A stretch of 64,000 bases of DNA. Origin: Choristoneura fumiferana (Eukaryota > Arthropoda > Insecta > Lepidoptera > Tortricidae). Made by a program: the position numbers and the translations under genes. Where the stretch lies: positions 1,748,521-1,812,520 of the forward strand of contig NC_133478.1 in the NCBI RefSeq assembly GCF_025370935.1. The letters are read 5' to 3'. Below are positions 22,831 through 33,545 of the stretch, piece by piece (the first letter of the stretch is position 1; each line of letters begins with the position of its first letter). The notes beneath the pieces were generated by a model. That model was not told the origin of the DNA and did no database searches. It saw only the letters and a program-made list of their open reading frames with translations.

Positions 22831-23307
22831 CTGTCTAGTATATATGTTTGTTTATGCTTTTATCGTAAATCGGTTTAGATGAATGTTATGGATATAGTTT
22901 GTGAACATTTTGGAAGAACATAGAATAGGTAGTTTTTATCCCCAAATATTGCATAGTTCCCGCGTGATAGTGATAAACTAATTCTTGCAGAGAGAGTTGC
23001 AGGGAACGAAGCAGTGAAAAAATCAAACTTCTAAGTCTAAATCAATGCAATCAAAGATACAGTCATAAAAAAAATACTAGAAAATTTTGAGCTACTCATG
23101 ATTTTGAATGGATCCCAACTGCTGACTTATATATATTCAACTAGACTTATTTTTTCCTTTTTAGTTTTCTTTTAAAGTATATTTTAAGGCAGTCGTGTAT
23201 TTACAAATATTTTTATTATTATTTGTTTGAGGTCAACTTGTAATTTTGGTGGCACAGGCGATCGTAAGGGTAAGGATGAGGCGTAAATTGTTTGACATGG
23301 TTTAATA

Positions 23308-23920
23308 CCGGGTGTGGCCTGTAACACGAGCAAATAATCAAACCATAGATCGTACTCGTCAAACTGAACAACATTAGTTCAGCGCCTTTTAAAAATAATG
23401 GAGTCTTTAGATTTTCCCTTTTTCATGCAAATTAAATAATGTAATCAATGTACGCCATCCTAGAACCCAACTGACGTCGCCTGTTACGCTACAAACATCA
23501 AACATTTTGCTTTACATTGCTGCTTCGAATAAACTTTAAAGTGTAATAAAATTTAAAAAAACGAATTATTTTATAAATCGCTGTACTGGAATCTTTTTGT
23601 ATTTTTTTTTCAAAATTTTTACTTTTACGGTCATCCGGTCATTACGGTTTAGCGTCACTGCTTAAGTGACTAAGTAAGAAACAAACAAGCTGAGATATGA
23701 GGTGCATAGGGGAAATTCGTGTCGGTACCGTTGGCCATCAGTGGTGTAGCGGTATAGCACGCGGTACGGATTACCGAGGACCTGGGTCGTCCCAGTGATG
23801 GTCTTATTTTTCTGTTTTCTGTGCATCTTTATTTCAGTTTGTATTTTCAATTAATGTTGTTTAGTTTGACGAGTATGATCTATGTTTTAATTATTTGCTC
23901 GTGTTACAGGCCACACCCGG
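23308..23920. mobile_element. 613-bp TIR element, TA-flanked
   Basis: Ends CCGGGTGTGGCCTGTAACAC and its complement, arms about 65 bp with few differences ('gagcaaataatcaaaccata'). TA on both sides. The family K cassette (23690-23852) lies inside. Confidence 0.7.
23690..23852 (+). mobile_element. tRNA-like cassette, family K, inside a TIR element
   Basis: Same arrangement: 'aagctgagatatgaggtgca' left, core 'tcagtggtgtagcggtatag', right arm 'gtgcatctttatttcagttt'. The B box is damaged (several bases lost). Nested in the 613-bp element 23308-23920. Confidence 0.55.
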
Positions 23921-24305
23921 TATAACGGCTAAAATTAAAATATCATTGATGCAGCATTAAATCGATTAGAATGTTCAGTGAACAGTGTTCACCTCTCAGT
24001 TTATATTAAATACACGTTCTATTTAATGCATTACAAACTTAATAAATATTTATTGGGATTTACACCTACTTATCTAGCTCCCAAACTAAGGAAAACTTAT
24101 ATCTAGTAACTAGACACTCAGATTAGTATACCTAAGTAAATAAACATCATACTTTTGGCCACCAAAATAATAAATGACCACCAAAATTAGATCCCTGTAA
24201 CAATACGAAATTTTAACCAAAACTGTTACATTTTACTTCTATTTTATATAAATAGCACTAAACTATTTATTCCTAAAATATTACAAAAAACCTCATAATT
24301 CTGAG

Positions 24306-24640
24306 TCGTAGCCTAGTAGTTTGACTTATGGCTTCTGTGCCCTTAGTGTAAGTTTTCGATTACAAAATACGTCTCGATCGCGTTCGCGTTAAAATCTCAA
24401 TTGGTATGGAAACACGAACATCGCAAACGTTTCGCTAGAGGCGCTGTTCGTGTTTCCATATAAATTGAGATTTTAACGCGAACGCGATCGAGACGTATTT
24501 TGTAACCGAAAACTTACACTAAGGGCACTGAAGCAGAGGGCCGTGGATTCGAGCGGGGCCTCTAAATTTTTCGAAATTTAAATATGTGCGAAACTATATT
24601 AGAAATTAGCCACGAGCTTTACATCGATGATCACGAGTTA
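24306..24640 (+). mobile_element. SINE S1 interrupted in its head by a 190-bp foldback MITE
   Basis: 'cgtagcctagtagtttgact' ends at 24337 and resumes at 24528 with 'ctgaagcagagggccgtgga', then 'attagccacgagctttac'. The inserted element is listed separately. Confidence 0.75.
24338..24527. mobile_element. 190-bp foldback MITE, CTG duplication
   Basis: Termini TGCCCTTAGTG and CACTAAGGGCA; the arms continue through 'cgatcgcgttcgcgttaaaa', so nearly the whole element folds into a hairpin. CTG flanks it at 24335-24337 and 24528-24530. The 3-bp duplication allows a CACTA- or Harbinger-like origin; the superfamily is not settled. Confidence 0.75.
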
Positions 24641-24767
24641 CGCTGTCGAGGAATTATTTAAAATTGTGAGTGGTTCATGACTGCAAAAAGTTCAAGATAT
24701 ACTGCCCTAGCCTTTACTGCTTTACACCGATGCTTCTACCTCCTAAAACCAAACAATCTCTTTACAG

Positions 24768-25224
24768 ATCACCGCGCGGCAACATGTCCGAGACCAACTC
24801 ACTACGGCCAAGCGCGGAGTGAACGAAAAAAATGAATGACAGCTACAACTCGATGGAGGCAAACGCCACGCAACACCCCAAACTACCCCTACGCCCGCCC
24901 GACCCCAACGGCAGGGAAGTGAACGAGACCGATCCGCTCCGAATGATAGACTTGAACGACTCATTCAGTGACCTGTACTTTCGAACGCTGAACGGTTCCA
25001 ATTGTAGTTACGATAATTTGACGTGTAGTGATGTGCATTATAATTATTGGGCGTTGTCGCTGTTAGTGTTTCCGTTGCTGACGTTGTTTGGAAACGTGCT
25101 TGTGATAATGGCGGTGGCGCGGGAGCGCAGTTTGCAGACCGCGACCAACTACTTCATCGTGAGCTTGGCGGTTGCGGACCTTTTGGTAGCGGTCGTCGTC
25201 ATGCCGTTCGGGGTTTATTATTTG
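24768..25224 (+). CDS. Dop2R: D2-like dopamine receptor, exon with start codon, TM1 and TM2
   Basis: Coding part 24832-25224 (131 codons), a class A aminergic GPCR of the plasma membrane; the D2-like family is dopamine-activated and Gi/o-coupled. An acceptor (tctctttacag) ends at 24767, so the exon begins with 64 nt of 5' UTR. The ATG at 24832 is chosen because an in-frame TGA lies 12 nt upstream; it has A at -3. The extracellular N-terminus (about residues 1-72) has seven N-glycosylation sequons (N2, N11, N31, N42, N54, N57, N62). TM1 is about 73-95 with the GN pair 87-88; TM2 is about 107-130 with LAVAD at 112-116. The exon ends after codon TTG with donor GTGAGT, phase 0. Identity comes from recalled similarity of the joined exons to Drosophila Dop2R, strongest in TM3 and ICL2. 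GC is clearly higher than in the flanks. Reading past the donor gives 35 intron-coded residues, then a stop at 25330-25332. Earlier 5' exons are probably outside the window or unrecognised. Confidence 0.9.
24784..24822 (+). promoter_or_regulatory. Upstream ORF in the Dop2R 5' UTR, same frame as the receptor
   Basis: ATG at 24784 opens 12 codons (MSETNSLRPSAE) closed by TGA at 24820-24822. The receptor ATG at 24832 follows nine bases later in the same frame. Such a uORF could lower or tune receptor translation; UGA read-through would add 16 residues to the N-terminus. The position and frame are seen directly; the role is inferred. Confidence 0.55.
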
Positions 25225-25238
25225 GTGAGTTTTTTTTT

Positions 25239-25345
25239 AAGTTCCCAATCCACACTGGGCCCGCGTGGGAACTACGTCCCAAGCCCTCTCATTCTGAGAG
25301 AAGGCCTGTGCCCAGCCGTGGGACGTATTTAGGCTGGGATGATGA
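25239..25345 (+). mobile_element. SINE S1, 3' half, beside the Dop2R exon 1 donor
   Basis: Begins 'aagttcccaatccacactgg' about 14 nt after the splice donor and ends with GGGATGATGATG. 5'-truncated. It supplies the C-terminal codons and stop that intron retention would use. Confidence 0.8.
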
Positions 25346-25588
25346 TGATAACCATGATGAGTTTAAAAAAAATTGTGTTGTTAATAAAATTGCTTTTCTA
25401 TAACTTTTGTCTATCTGTAGTTTATGAACGAACAATATGAACGTAAATTTTTACGTAATACTTAAAAAGTGTTCCTAGCTGAGCTATGCTCTAGTGTCAT
25501 TTAATTTAAGATGCTCATATTTTGAATTGGTGATTTAATTTCAACAATGTACTAGATTTACTTTTAGCAAGTTCAGTTAATACTTTAA

Positions 25589-25729
25589 GGGGCTGTTTCA
25601 CCATCCATGGATTAGTGTTAACTGGCGGTTAGGTGTGATGCCGTCTCTATTTGTTTTGTTCGAATAGACGGAGACGACATCACATTTAACCGTTGGTTAA
25701 CGCTAATCAATGGATGGTGAAACAGCCCC
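25589..25729. mobile_element. 141-bp foldback MITE family H, TAA duplication
   Basis: TAA at 25586-25588 and 25730-25732; arms 'ggggctgtttcaccatccat' and its near-perfect complement, continuing through the AACxxTTAAC block. Best preserved copy. Confidence 0.78.
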
Positions 25730-26131
25730 TAAACTAGATGCTGTGCTACAAAATTTCAATTTTAAAACGAGAAATTTTAATGGTGAATCTATGAGGGTCC
25801 CTTCTAGAGTTCCGTCCGTCCGTCCGTGGCTTAGCTTGGAGACTATATAGTGCTAGAAAGCTGTAAATTATGCATAGAAAACTAGTGAAATAAAATTTTT
25901 GAAAATAAGAATTAGGGACAGGTAAAATTTTAAACCCACAGTATGGTGTCGTTTGATAGGCATTCAAAAACATTGTAAGTTTGAACCTTCCACAAAGTAT
26001 TAGAAAACATAAAAAAGGACGAAATCGGTAAATCCGTCCTCAAATTATGGCGTGTATTAGAGCGTTTATTTTATTTGATTTTCGTGGGCACATTTATAAA
26101 AAAATTAAATGAAATCGTTTATTAATATGTA

Positions 26132-26251
26132 ATCTACGTATGTAATATCTTTATTGAACTATTATCATCTACATTTACATGTCATGTCGTATAGCTGTAA
26201 TCTACGGTAATATCTTTATTGAACTATTATCAACTACATTTTCATGTCGTA
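26132..26251 (+). repeat. Tandem duplication of about 60-70 bp
   Basis: 'gtaatatctttattgaacta' followed by 'ttatcatctacattt' and later 'ttatcaactacatttt', both ending 'catgtcgtat'. Confidence 0.75.
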
Positions 26252-26786
26252 TCAGGAGCTGAAAACGCTGGCAAAAAAACCGAAAAGAGTGGCGATTAAC
26301 CACCGAACAATGAGCTAAGCTAAGCAAATAAAAAAAAAATATAAAAACCTCGTGACCACACGAAAGTGAGGCGATTGAGACGCTCAAATAATGACCTCGT
26401 GACCACGGGAAATGGAGATTCATTTTTATTTGTAACATATGATATGTAAAACTTAATTACAAAGCCCGCACTGATTACATCACAAATTCAGCGGTGCGAG
26501 TTCGTTAACTACATTGTGTACTAATTTGCATTCCCTGTAACTATGAAGATTTAAGCGCCTGAATTGCTAATGAAACGTGTCATATACTTAGACAAAGCTG
26601 CGCGCACACTAAACACGCGGCGTGTAGTTGGAAACTTAGTGAGATTTCAGTGGCGTAGCGTTGATTTTTCTTCTGCGTGTGGGTTAATGGTAGACTCCCT
26701 AAAGCCGTATTACTACCAATTAAAGACTAACTAACACGATATGGATCTAGCATCTGAAATAAATGTTTTTTTTTATTTAAAGGAGG

Positions 26787-27087
26787 GAAGCCATGGTGGC
26801 CTAGTGGTTTGACCTATCGCCTCTCAAGCAGTGGATCGTGGGTTCAAGCCCCAGCTCGCAGCTCTGAGTTTTTCGAAATTCATGTGCGGAATTACATTTG
26901 AAATTTACCACGAGCTTTACCTTGAAGGAAAACATCGTGAGGAAACCTGCACAACAAACCAATTCAACGGTGTGTGTGAAGTTCCCAATCCGCACTGGGC
27001 CCGCGTGGGAACTACTGCCCAAGCCCTATCATTCTGAGAGGAGGCCTGTGCCCTGCAGTGGGACGTATATAGGCTGGGATGATGATG
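26787..27087 (+). mobile_element. SINE S1, full length
   Basis: Head 'ccatggtggcctagtggttt', B box 'gggttcaagccc', body and the 3' end 'agtgggacgtatataggctg' plus GATGATG. I found no convincing target duplication. Confidence 0.8.
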
Positions 27088-27474
27088 TTTGTTGATTTGA
27101 TTGACTACAATTTTGATTTGGTTGAATTCATTGAATTCAATTTGTAATGTAAATTTAATTCAATCGTTTCATTTGACTTCTATGTAATTAATTGTTATTG
27201 ATTGTTTTTATGGACTTAGTCTGGAATAAATATATCATTTCATTTAATTTCATTAACTTTAAAACAAAGTTGGACTTTGCCAGCCATATTCAGGCACATA
27301 ATAAACAAGCTTAAAGGATCGCCTTTGTCGGGATCCATCACCATCATCATCATTATCGTTAGGCAACGCCGACAGAAAGAAGCGTGAGTGAAGTATGTAT
27401 TCGGATCACATGCAGCTAACGTTTTTTATTCCTTATAGGATCACTTTGTTATCGTATCATCGATATAGAATCAT

Positions 27475-27620
27475 AGAAACTTGGCAAAAAGTAGCATCAC
27501 AACATGTAAAAACCCGACCCGTAAAACAACTTTTATTTCCATATAAATACGAAATTATTTTTGTATGGAACCCTCCATGTTCAAATCCGACTCGCACTTG
27601 TGCAGTTTTTTTAGATTAAT
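27475..27620. repeat. Family B fragment
   Basis: 'atggaaccctccatgttcaa' and 'ccgactcgcacttgtgcagt' match family B ends loosely. Confidence 0.4.
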
Positions 27621-27779
27621 ATTCACGTAGCTACCGCACTATTTTGTTCCTGAGGTATCGCAGGAAAAATGTATAAATCGTGCGTAATTTACATATTTCT
27701 TCATCATGTTCTTGGGCTCATTTTCGGAATTTCCCTTGGAACTTCATATTTTTGGGATAAAAACTGGCCTACATGTGTC

Positions 27780-27960
27780 ATAACCTTGACTGCCGTTTTT
27801 ACGCAGTGCGGTTCATATTACAGGGTCTAACTTATGCTGAGTGGGGACCTGTTTAGCGTCATGTATGTCTTTATTTGTTCTATGTTTGTTCCTATGTTTG
27901 TTTTTTATGGCGTTAAATAAATGTATTTTCTTTCTTGCTTTCTTTTCTTTCTAACTTAAT
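27780..27960 (+). mobile_element. Retroposon 3' end with (TTTC)n tail
   Basis: 'gctgagtggggacctgttta', 'tatggcgttaaataaatgta' (AATAAA-type signal) and a TTTC-rich tail. The same end appears at 1-80; a relative at 61315-61440. Confidence 0.55.
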
Positions 27961-28095
27961 AACCGTTTAGTTTAGTAATTCGTCGAAGCCAATAATGTAA
28001 TAATAAAAACCTAAGAATGTCAATGAAATAAAAATAACAATTTAATAACATTGATTGTCTACTAGAAGCTAACAAAAATATAGTAGAATTAACAT

Positions 28096-28370
28096 TTTTT
28101 TTATTCGACTGGATGGCAAACGAGCAAATGGGTCTCCTGATGGTAAGAGATCACCACCGCCCATAAACATCTGCAACACCAGGGGTATTGCAGACGCGTT
28201 GCCAACCTAGAGGCCTAAGATGGATACCTCAAGTGCCAGTAATTTCACCGGCTGTCTTTCTCTCCACGCCGAAACCCAACAGTGCAAGCACTGCTGCTTC
28301 ACGGCAGGATTAGCGAGCAAGATGGTGGTAGCAATCCGGGCGGACCTTGCACAAGGTCCTACCACCTGCA
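28096..28370 (-). mobile_element. Family D retroposon with poly(A) end, minus strand
   Basis: On the minus strand it starts 'gcaggtggtaggaccttgtg' and ends 'tccagtcgaataaaaaaaa'. AACAT flanks it (28091-28095, 28370-28374). Copies at 29880-30155 and 62456-62686. Likely the 3' end of a non-LTR element or a SINE; the local ORF is not a gene. Confidence 0.65.
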
Positions 28371-28733
28371 ACATGATAAAATAACCTATTTGTAATAAAA
28401 CCAAACTATTAGCAAGTAACAATAAAGTTCCGCCGGATACCGCCACAATTGAATGCTCTTTTATCATCGTCTCAGTCGTAGAACTTTTCTTTCTTGCTGT
28501 CTTCATCCACCACCCGCGGCTTTAACCATGGTCATCCATCCATCTCGTTGGTGGACGTCCTACGCCACCCTTTCAGATCCGCAGTCTCCATTCAAGAACT
28601 TTTCGGCCCCAACGGCCATCTGTTCTTTCACGTAAATCATCATCGAAACAAATGAACTTTCTAAAAGCGATTCGCGGAAGCGAAACTATATATTATTATT
28701 AGATTGATTATGGCGCTAGTATAAGATGTACAG

Positions 28734-29034
28734 CCATGGTGGCCTAGTCGTTTGACCTATCGCCTCTCAAGCAGAGGTTCGTGGGTTCAAACCCCGGCCC
28801 ACACCTCTGAGTTTTTCGAAAATAATGCGCAAAATGACATTTGAAATTTACCAAGAGCTTTACGGTAAAGGAAAACATCGTGAGGAAACCTGTGAAGTAA
28901 TTCAATGGTATGTGTTAAGTTCCCAATCCGCACTGGGCCCGCGTGGGAACTACGGCCCAAGCCCTCTCATTCTGAGAGGCCTGTGCCCAGCAGTGGAACG
29001 TAAATAGGCTGGGATGATGATGATGATGATAATG
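28734..29034 (+). mobile_element. SINE S1, full length, perfect 11-bp target duplication
   Basis: AAGATGTACAG lies at 28723-28733 and 29035-29045. The right copy contains the first bases of a MITE terminus (TACAG), so the SINE landed at the edge of that older MITE. A and B boxes and a (GATGAT)n tail are present. Confidence 0.85.
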
Positions 29035-29039
29035 AAGAT

Positions 29040-29167
29040 GTACAGTCACCAGCTCCAATATCTGACACAATAAAGCGCGCAAAGATTCTGATACGACTCT
29101 ATTTTTAGGGCATGTCAAATATATTTGGAAGTTCCGCTGTGGCAGATATTATGCAGATGACTGAACA
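29040..29167. mobile_element. MITE family I
   Basis: 'tacagtcaccagctccaata' to 'ctgtggcagatattatgcag', ending 'gatgactgaac'. A SINE S1 copy lies immediately left. Relative at 36005. Confidence 0.62.
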
Positions 29168-29169
29168 CA

Positions 29170-29795
29170 TTAATTCAAAGCTTTGTCGTTTACTGCTCCC
29201 TATTTGTTATTTTCACTATTACGCAACACTGTCTTGCAAACGGAGCAATTAACAACGAATCCCAGGAATGGCCGTTTCAGGCCATAAAACTGGGCGTAGA
29301 ATAGTTTGGGAGCCTTGGAGCAACGGGTTGCTGTTTAGCGAAATTTAATTTAATTTATCACTTTGAAGTGGTGTTTCACAGACTGTATATTTCAGCAAAT
29401 TAAACAAGTTTCACAAGACCCATCTGAAAGTTAATCAAGCATTTTTATTTAACTGAACAACTCTGTGCAAGTTTTTCAAACGTTTTTCGTGTAAATATTT
29501 TAATTTTTCGTTTTTGAAAAGTTGTCAAAATAGCAGACAACCTAAACATATGTACTACATACATACATAGTAATTTTGAAAAAGTTGTAAGGCTTACAGC
29601 ATAAAGCTACTAGTGTAATTTCTGTGGTACATACGGTCAAGGGCTTTATTTCATGGGCCAGCATGGCACCTTTTCAAAGGAAAAGTCATTACGATTTTCC
29701 TTGTTAATTAATGCGATGTCACTACGAATCGGTTCAATGGTACGTTTTAATGGTGGTGTTAAAATGGTATGTTGTATTTGAGCGAATTAGCTCGT
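29170..29795. other. No feature seen
   Basis: AT-rich intron 1 sequence without repeats that I can match inside the window. Confidence 0.4.
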
Positions 29796-29799
29796 TGAA

Positions 29800-30278
29800 G
29801 TGAATGCCGCTGGGGCCGAAAACCTCTCGAATGGAGACCGCCGATCGGCAAGCGCAGCGTAGGACGTCCACTAGCGAGTTTTTTTTATTCGACTGAATTG
29901 CAAACGAGCAAGTGTGGGTCTCCTGATGGTAAGAGATCACCACCACCCATGTGTCATGTAACACCAGGGGGATTGCAGATGCGTTGCCAACCTAGAAGCC
30001 TAAGATGAGATACCTCAAGTGTCAGTAATTTCACCGGATGTCTTGCTCTCCACGCCGAAACACAAAAGTGCAAGCACTGCTGCTTCACGGCAGGATTAGC
30101 GAACAAGATGCTGGTAGCAATCCGGGCGGACCTTGCACAAGGTCCTACCACCTGCAAGACATGGACAGATGATCTGGTTAAAACAGCCGTCTGCAAGCCG
30201 ATTCCAACCGAAGCACCTGGAAGTCTATATTTGTCTAACAGTGGACTTCCTGCGGCTGACATGACGATGATGTATCCT
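29800..30278 (+). pseudogene. RTE C-terminal relic split by a family D retroposon
   Basis: 29811-29879 encodes RWGRKPLEWRPPIGKRSVGRP; after a 275-bp insertion, 30160-30185 continues with WTDDLVKTA, and the relic ends with 'aacagtggacttcc' and a GACATGACGATGATG tail near 30278. The two parts are collinear with the relic at 56607-56985 (RWGRKVLEW, VGRPPTRW, LVK). An in-frame stop precedes the first part. Confidence 0.65.
29880..30155 (-). mobile_element. Family D retroposon inserted in the RTE relic
   Basis: Poly(T) at 29880 on the plus strand, 'gcaaacgagcaagtgtgggt', end 'gtcctaccacctgcaag'. It separates the two collinear RTE coding blocks. Confidence 0.68.
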
Positions 30279-30279
30279 A

Positions 30280-31480
30280 CTTATTCTCTAGATACAAGTA
30301 AATGTTTCTACGCTCCAACTTCTTACAAATTCAGTCTTTTGCATAACGCTCTACACGTCACGTGTCCCAATGTCAAACTGTCAAGTTGAAACATGCTAAA
30401 TGCTAGGAGTATGAGTTGGTGGAGCTCCATTTCAACAAAACAACTTATCTCCATTTCTGCAACGCTTCAAATTCAAACCGTATAGAATGGTACGTTGGGA
30501 ATAAATTGCACGTGTGGAGGAAGTGGATATAAGCCCTTTGGGAAGTGTTTTCTCAAGTCAAATGTTTAAAGTAAAAGTTAAGTGCCTATCTTCAATCTCC
30601 AGCCCTTTAAAACTTAGCAAGTGATTTATGCTCCACCGCCATTAGCATAAAGTGGCTTGTTTCAAAGTCTTGGCTTCAGCTGTTACACGTAACGTTGGAT
30701 AACCGGGCAATTCGAGCGTTTCAAACGCCTCATTGCCGTGGTCACATTTTTTTATGAATGTGCTGTAGAAATTGAGGACATTTTCGTCATTTTTAGACGT
30801 CCTACACTACTACTAGATAACCTGAAAATTCTAACAGTCTTCTACCATGACAACAAAAATGTGCCCACGAAAATCACACGGAATAGACGCTCGAACACCC
30901 CGACACCGTTTACATCGCGTTTTTTTTGTTTTAATTAACTTCGACAGACGGCACCATTCATTGATAGAAATTTTCAGGTAAATAACTTTAGGGCAAATCA
31001 AAAAGTATATGCATATAGGATTTTGACAAGTTAATGGTGAAATTGGAAAATTCACAAACTTAATGTGACACATAAGAGAAACGAAAAAGCTCACTTTTAT
31101 ATATATATATATATATATAAGCTTATTTTGCTAAATAGGTATGTTTGAATTAAAACACTTTCAAGCGTTATAAAATATAAACTTTGACGGTGTTTTATAT
31201 ATACTGTGAATAATTAATTAATTATTTACCAGACGTGTTTCAGGGGATTTATCAGTCACTGAACAAATCTGGTGAAATTAAAAAACGAGTTGCCTTTTTT
31301 TGGTCGATTTCGTCATTTTACTAAACAGAATCAGGGATTTGATCAAATGACTGTTTTTTTTCTAGACATATAATAAAATGGATTCACCGTTTAATATCCT
31401 GCGAAAGGTCATAAGGTTATATTATTGTTCAAATGTGTGTTTTGGCCATTTCCTTGCGACAAATACATAATAATAATTAA
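30280..31480. other. No gene seen
   Basis: Intron 1 sequence with only the (AT)n tract; ORFs 30738-30938 and 30831-31094 have no support. Confidence 0.4.
31099..31120 (+). repeat. (AT)n microsatellite
   Basis: About 10 AT units. Confidence 0.85.
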
Positions 31481-31615
31481 ATGTATGTATGTATGTAAAC
31501 TTTTTACTGTACAAAAGAAAAGAAACAAAACACAATTGACAAACTTTGAGATACTTGTACAAAGGCGGACTTATCCCTTTAAGAGATCTCTACCAATCAA
31601 CCTTTGAGTAACATA
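31480..31615 (-). mobile_element. Family U retroposon 3' end
   Basis: 'atgtatgtatgtatgtaaac' (tail), 'tgagatacttgtacaaaggc', 'gatctctaccaatcaacctt'. Confidence 0.58.
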
Positions 31616-31639
31616 CGTAGGTCGAATATGTGGGCTTAT

Positions 31640-31735
31640 ATGAAGAAGCTTCCTAAACGTTATAGATGAGATTGGCAAGACCGGACCAAATGGCGTGAAA
31701 TGAGGAGGTCGTCCCAGCTGTGGGCGAGTGTGGGC
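31640..31735 (+). pseudogene. Very short RTE C-terminal relic
   Basis: The frame ending at TGA (31736-31738) reads DWQDRTKWREMRRSSQLWASVG, similar in order to the last residues of the RTE relic at 56.6-57.0 kb. No GATGATGA tail is kept. Confidence 0.45.
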
Positions 31736-31869
31736 TGATTAGATTGATTGGGTTTCTGTGGGCGAGCGGACGGACAGCCTTACAGTAGTTCCTACCCGGA
31801 TTATTAGTTTAACTAACTTATACTATATCGAAAGAAGCACAAGACGTGAAGTTATTTAAAACTAGAGTT

Positions 31870-32115
31870 TACCCGCTGCTTCGCACGCGTAAACTATTCG
31901 ATTCCGGGATTTTATAAAACTCCCGACCCAAAAAGAGGGGTGTTATAAGTTTGACCGCTATGTGTGTCTGTGTGTCTGTCTGTGGCACCGTAGCTCTTAA
32001 AGGGTGGACCGATTTGAATGCGGTTTTTTAATTTGAAAGCAGGTTTTCTAGCGATGGTTCTTAGACATGTTTTATCAAAATCAGTTCAGCCGTTTCAAGA
32101 TCATCAGCTCTTTTA
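31870..32115. repeat. Dispersed repeat family C
   Basis: 'ttataagtttgaccgctatg', 'gtctgtctgtggcaccgtag', 'gcgatggttcttagacatgt'. Copies at 47225-47440 (same order), 18793-18930 and 52000-52200 (reverse). Confidence 0.62.
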
Positions 32116-32934
32116 TTCGCTGCGGTAGGAATCTTAGACGCATAATGGGTATTTACTTTACTTTCAAACATATTTGGGACCCAAAATTTGAAACACCTAT
32201 GTATGCTATATAAATATAACTATGCAAGATTATGGAATTCTCGTATATATATCTTGTTTGGATTCGTTTTAACCAGTATTTGGTTATACATACAATACAA
32301 TGGTGGCAACAGGATGAGCTGATGTTGCAGCCAGGATATCCAGCACACTAGTACACTCTATAAAAAATAATAGCACATATGTTGCGTTTGGATTCGTTTT
32401 GATCAGTATTTGATTCTACATACACAAAATAACGCCAACAAAATATAAAAAAACCCCAATTATTATTCAAAGCGATAATATTCTAAATCAACGCAACATA
32501 TTATAAGCTCACATGAAAATGTCAGAGTTCCTGTTATCTGTTAATTTACGAAGTATGCTACTTCTAACAATGGTAATTTTGTGATTCATGATTTTATTAC
32601 ATAATTTATAATTTGTATGTTAATGATATCATTTTGTATATTTGAATAATGGAACAGCAGATAGTCGCGAAGTTAATGAATCGGAAACAAATGGATATTA
32701 TAGCTTTTGACTCAGATTGTTTTGGTTTGCGGATGAAATGTAAATTTAGTTCACAATCGTTATATAAATAATACTGTTAATAAATAAAGGTTGTTTGTTA
32801 TCAACTGACTCAAATATAGTCACCCTTTGATACTACACTTTTAACGTCTTGGTGTTAATTAAATAACTGAAAACATGAAAATATGCAGTTTGTTCAGAAT
32901 CGAACTTAATCAGTGTTCATTTTCAGAGCAATAC

Positions 32935-33000
32935 AAACAATGAACTCTGGTTGAGCTCGAAACGCGTCAGCGTAGTGTAATGGTGGTGACAGTTGGGTTT
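32935..33000 (+). mobile_element. Family F fragment
   Basis: 'ggttgagctcgaaacgcgtc' followed by 'gtgtaatggtggtgacagtt' corresponds to the sense core and 3' part of family F. It is cut off at about 33005 by a retroposon tail. Confidence 0.55.
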
Positions 33001-33311
33001 GTGTGTAGTATGTATGTATGTAAATACTTTATTGTGCATAAAACACAAAAGTAATACAAAAAGAAAACAACAAACAAAAAGATTATAAAGGCCAACTTAT
33101 CCCTAAAAGGATCTTGTCAAGCTAAGATAAACTGGAAAATGGGTAATTTCACCGGAGTTAGACACTACTTTTCATTTCGACTGTGAGGAAAGTAAAATAC
33201 TACAAAAAAAGAGAATAATAATAAATTGAATTTACTTATATCGAACCTCCAACGGTACCTTTTCGACTAGCCACTTGCCACAACCGACTATAAAAAAAAT
33301 CAAGTTGGTCA

Positions 33312-33545
33312 CGACCAGGAGCTTATATACGAAACTGGAGGTTGAACGCCGAGCGAAGAAGTTTGACCTTTATTACTTATTTATATATTCCATCTCTTTC
33401 TTTCACATTTCACGAATGACTTCCATCTCTTTCTTAACCTAACTAAAGAGAGATGGAATATGTTCGTGACGTAATAAAAACCAAGTTTCTTGTTTCAAAC
33501 TGATGTTCGGCGTTCAACCTCCAGTGTAGTATATAAGCTCCTTGG
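33312..33545. mobile_element. 234-bp foldback MITE
   Basis: Arms 'ggagcttatatacgaaactg' and 'agtgtagtatataagctcct', continuing through 'aggttgaacgccga' / 'tcggcgttcaacct' and 'tccatctcttt' / 'aaagagagatgga'. Confidence 0.72.

Noticed and set aside
24743..24964. Minus-strand ORF over the receptor start
   Set aside because: Shadow of the Dop2R exon; composition follows the sense frame.
25047..25403. Second plus-frame ORF across exon 1 and intron
   Set aside because: Out of frame with the receptor and runs through the SINE fragment.
27322..27345. Short CATCAT run as a possible SINE S1 tail
   Set aside because: No SINE body beside it.
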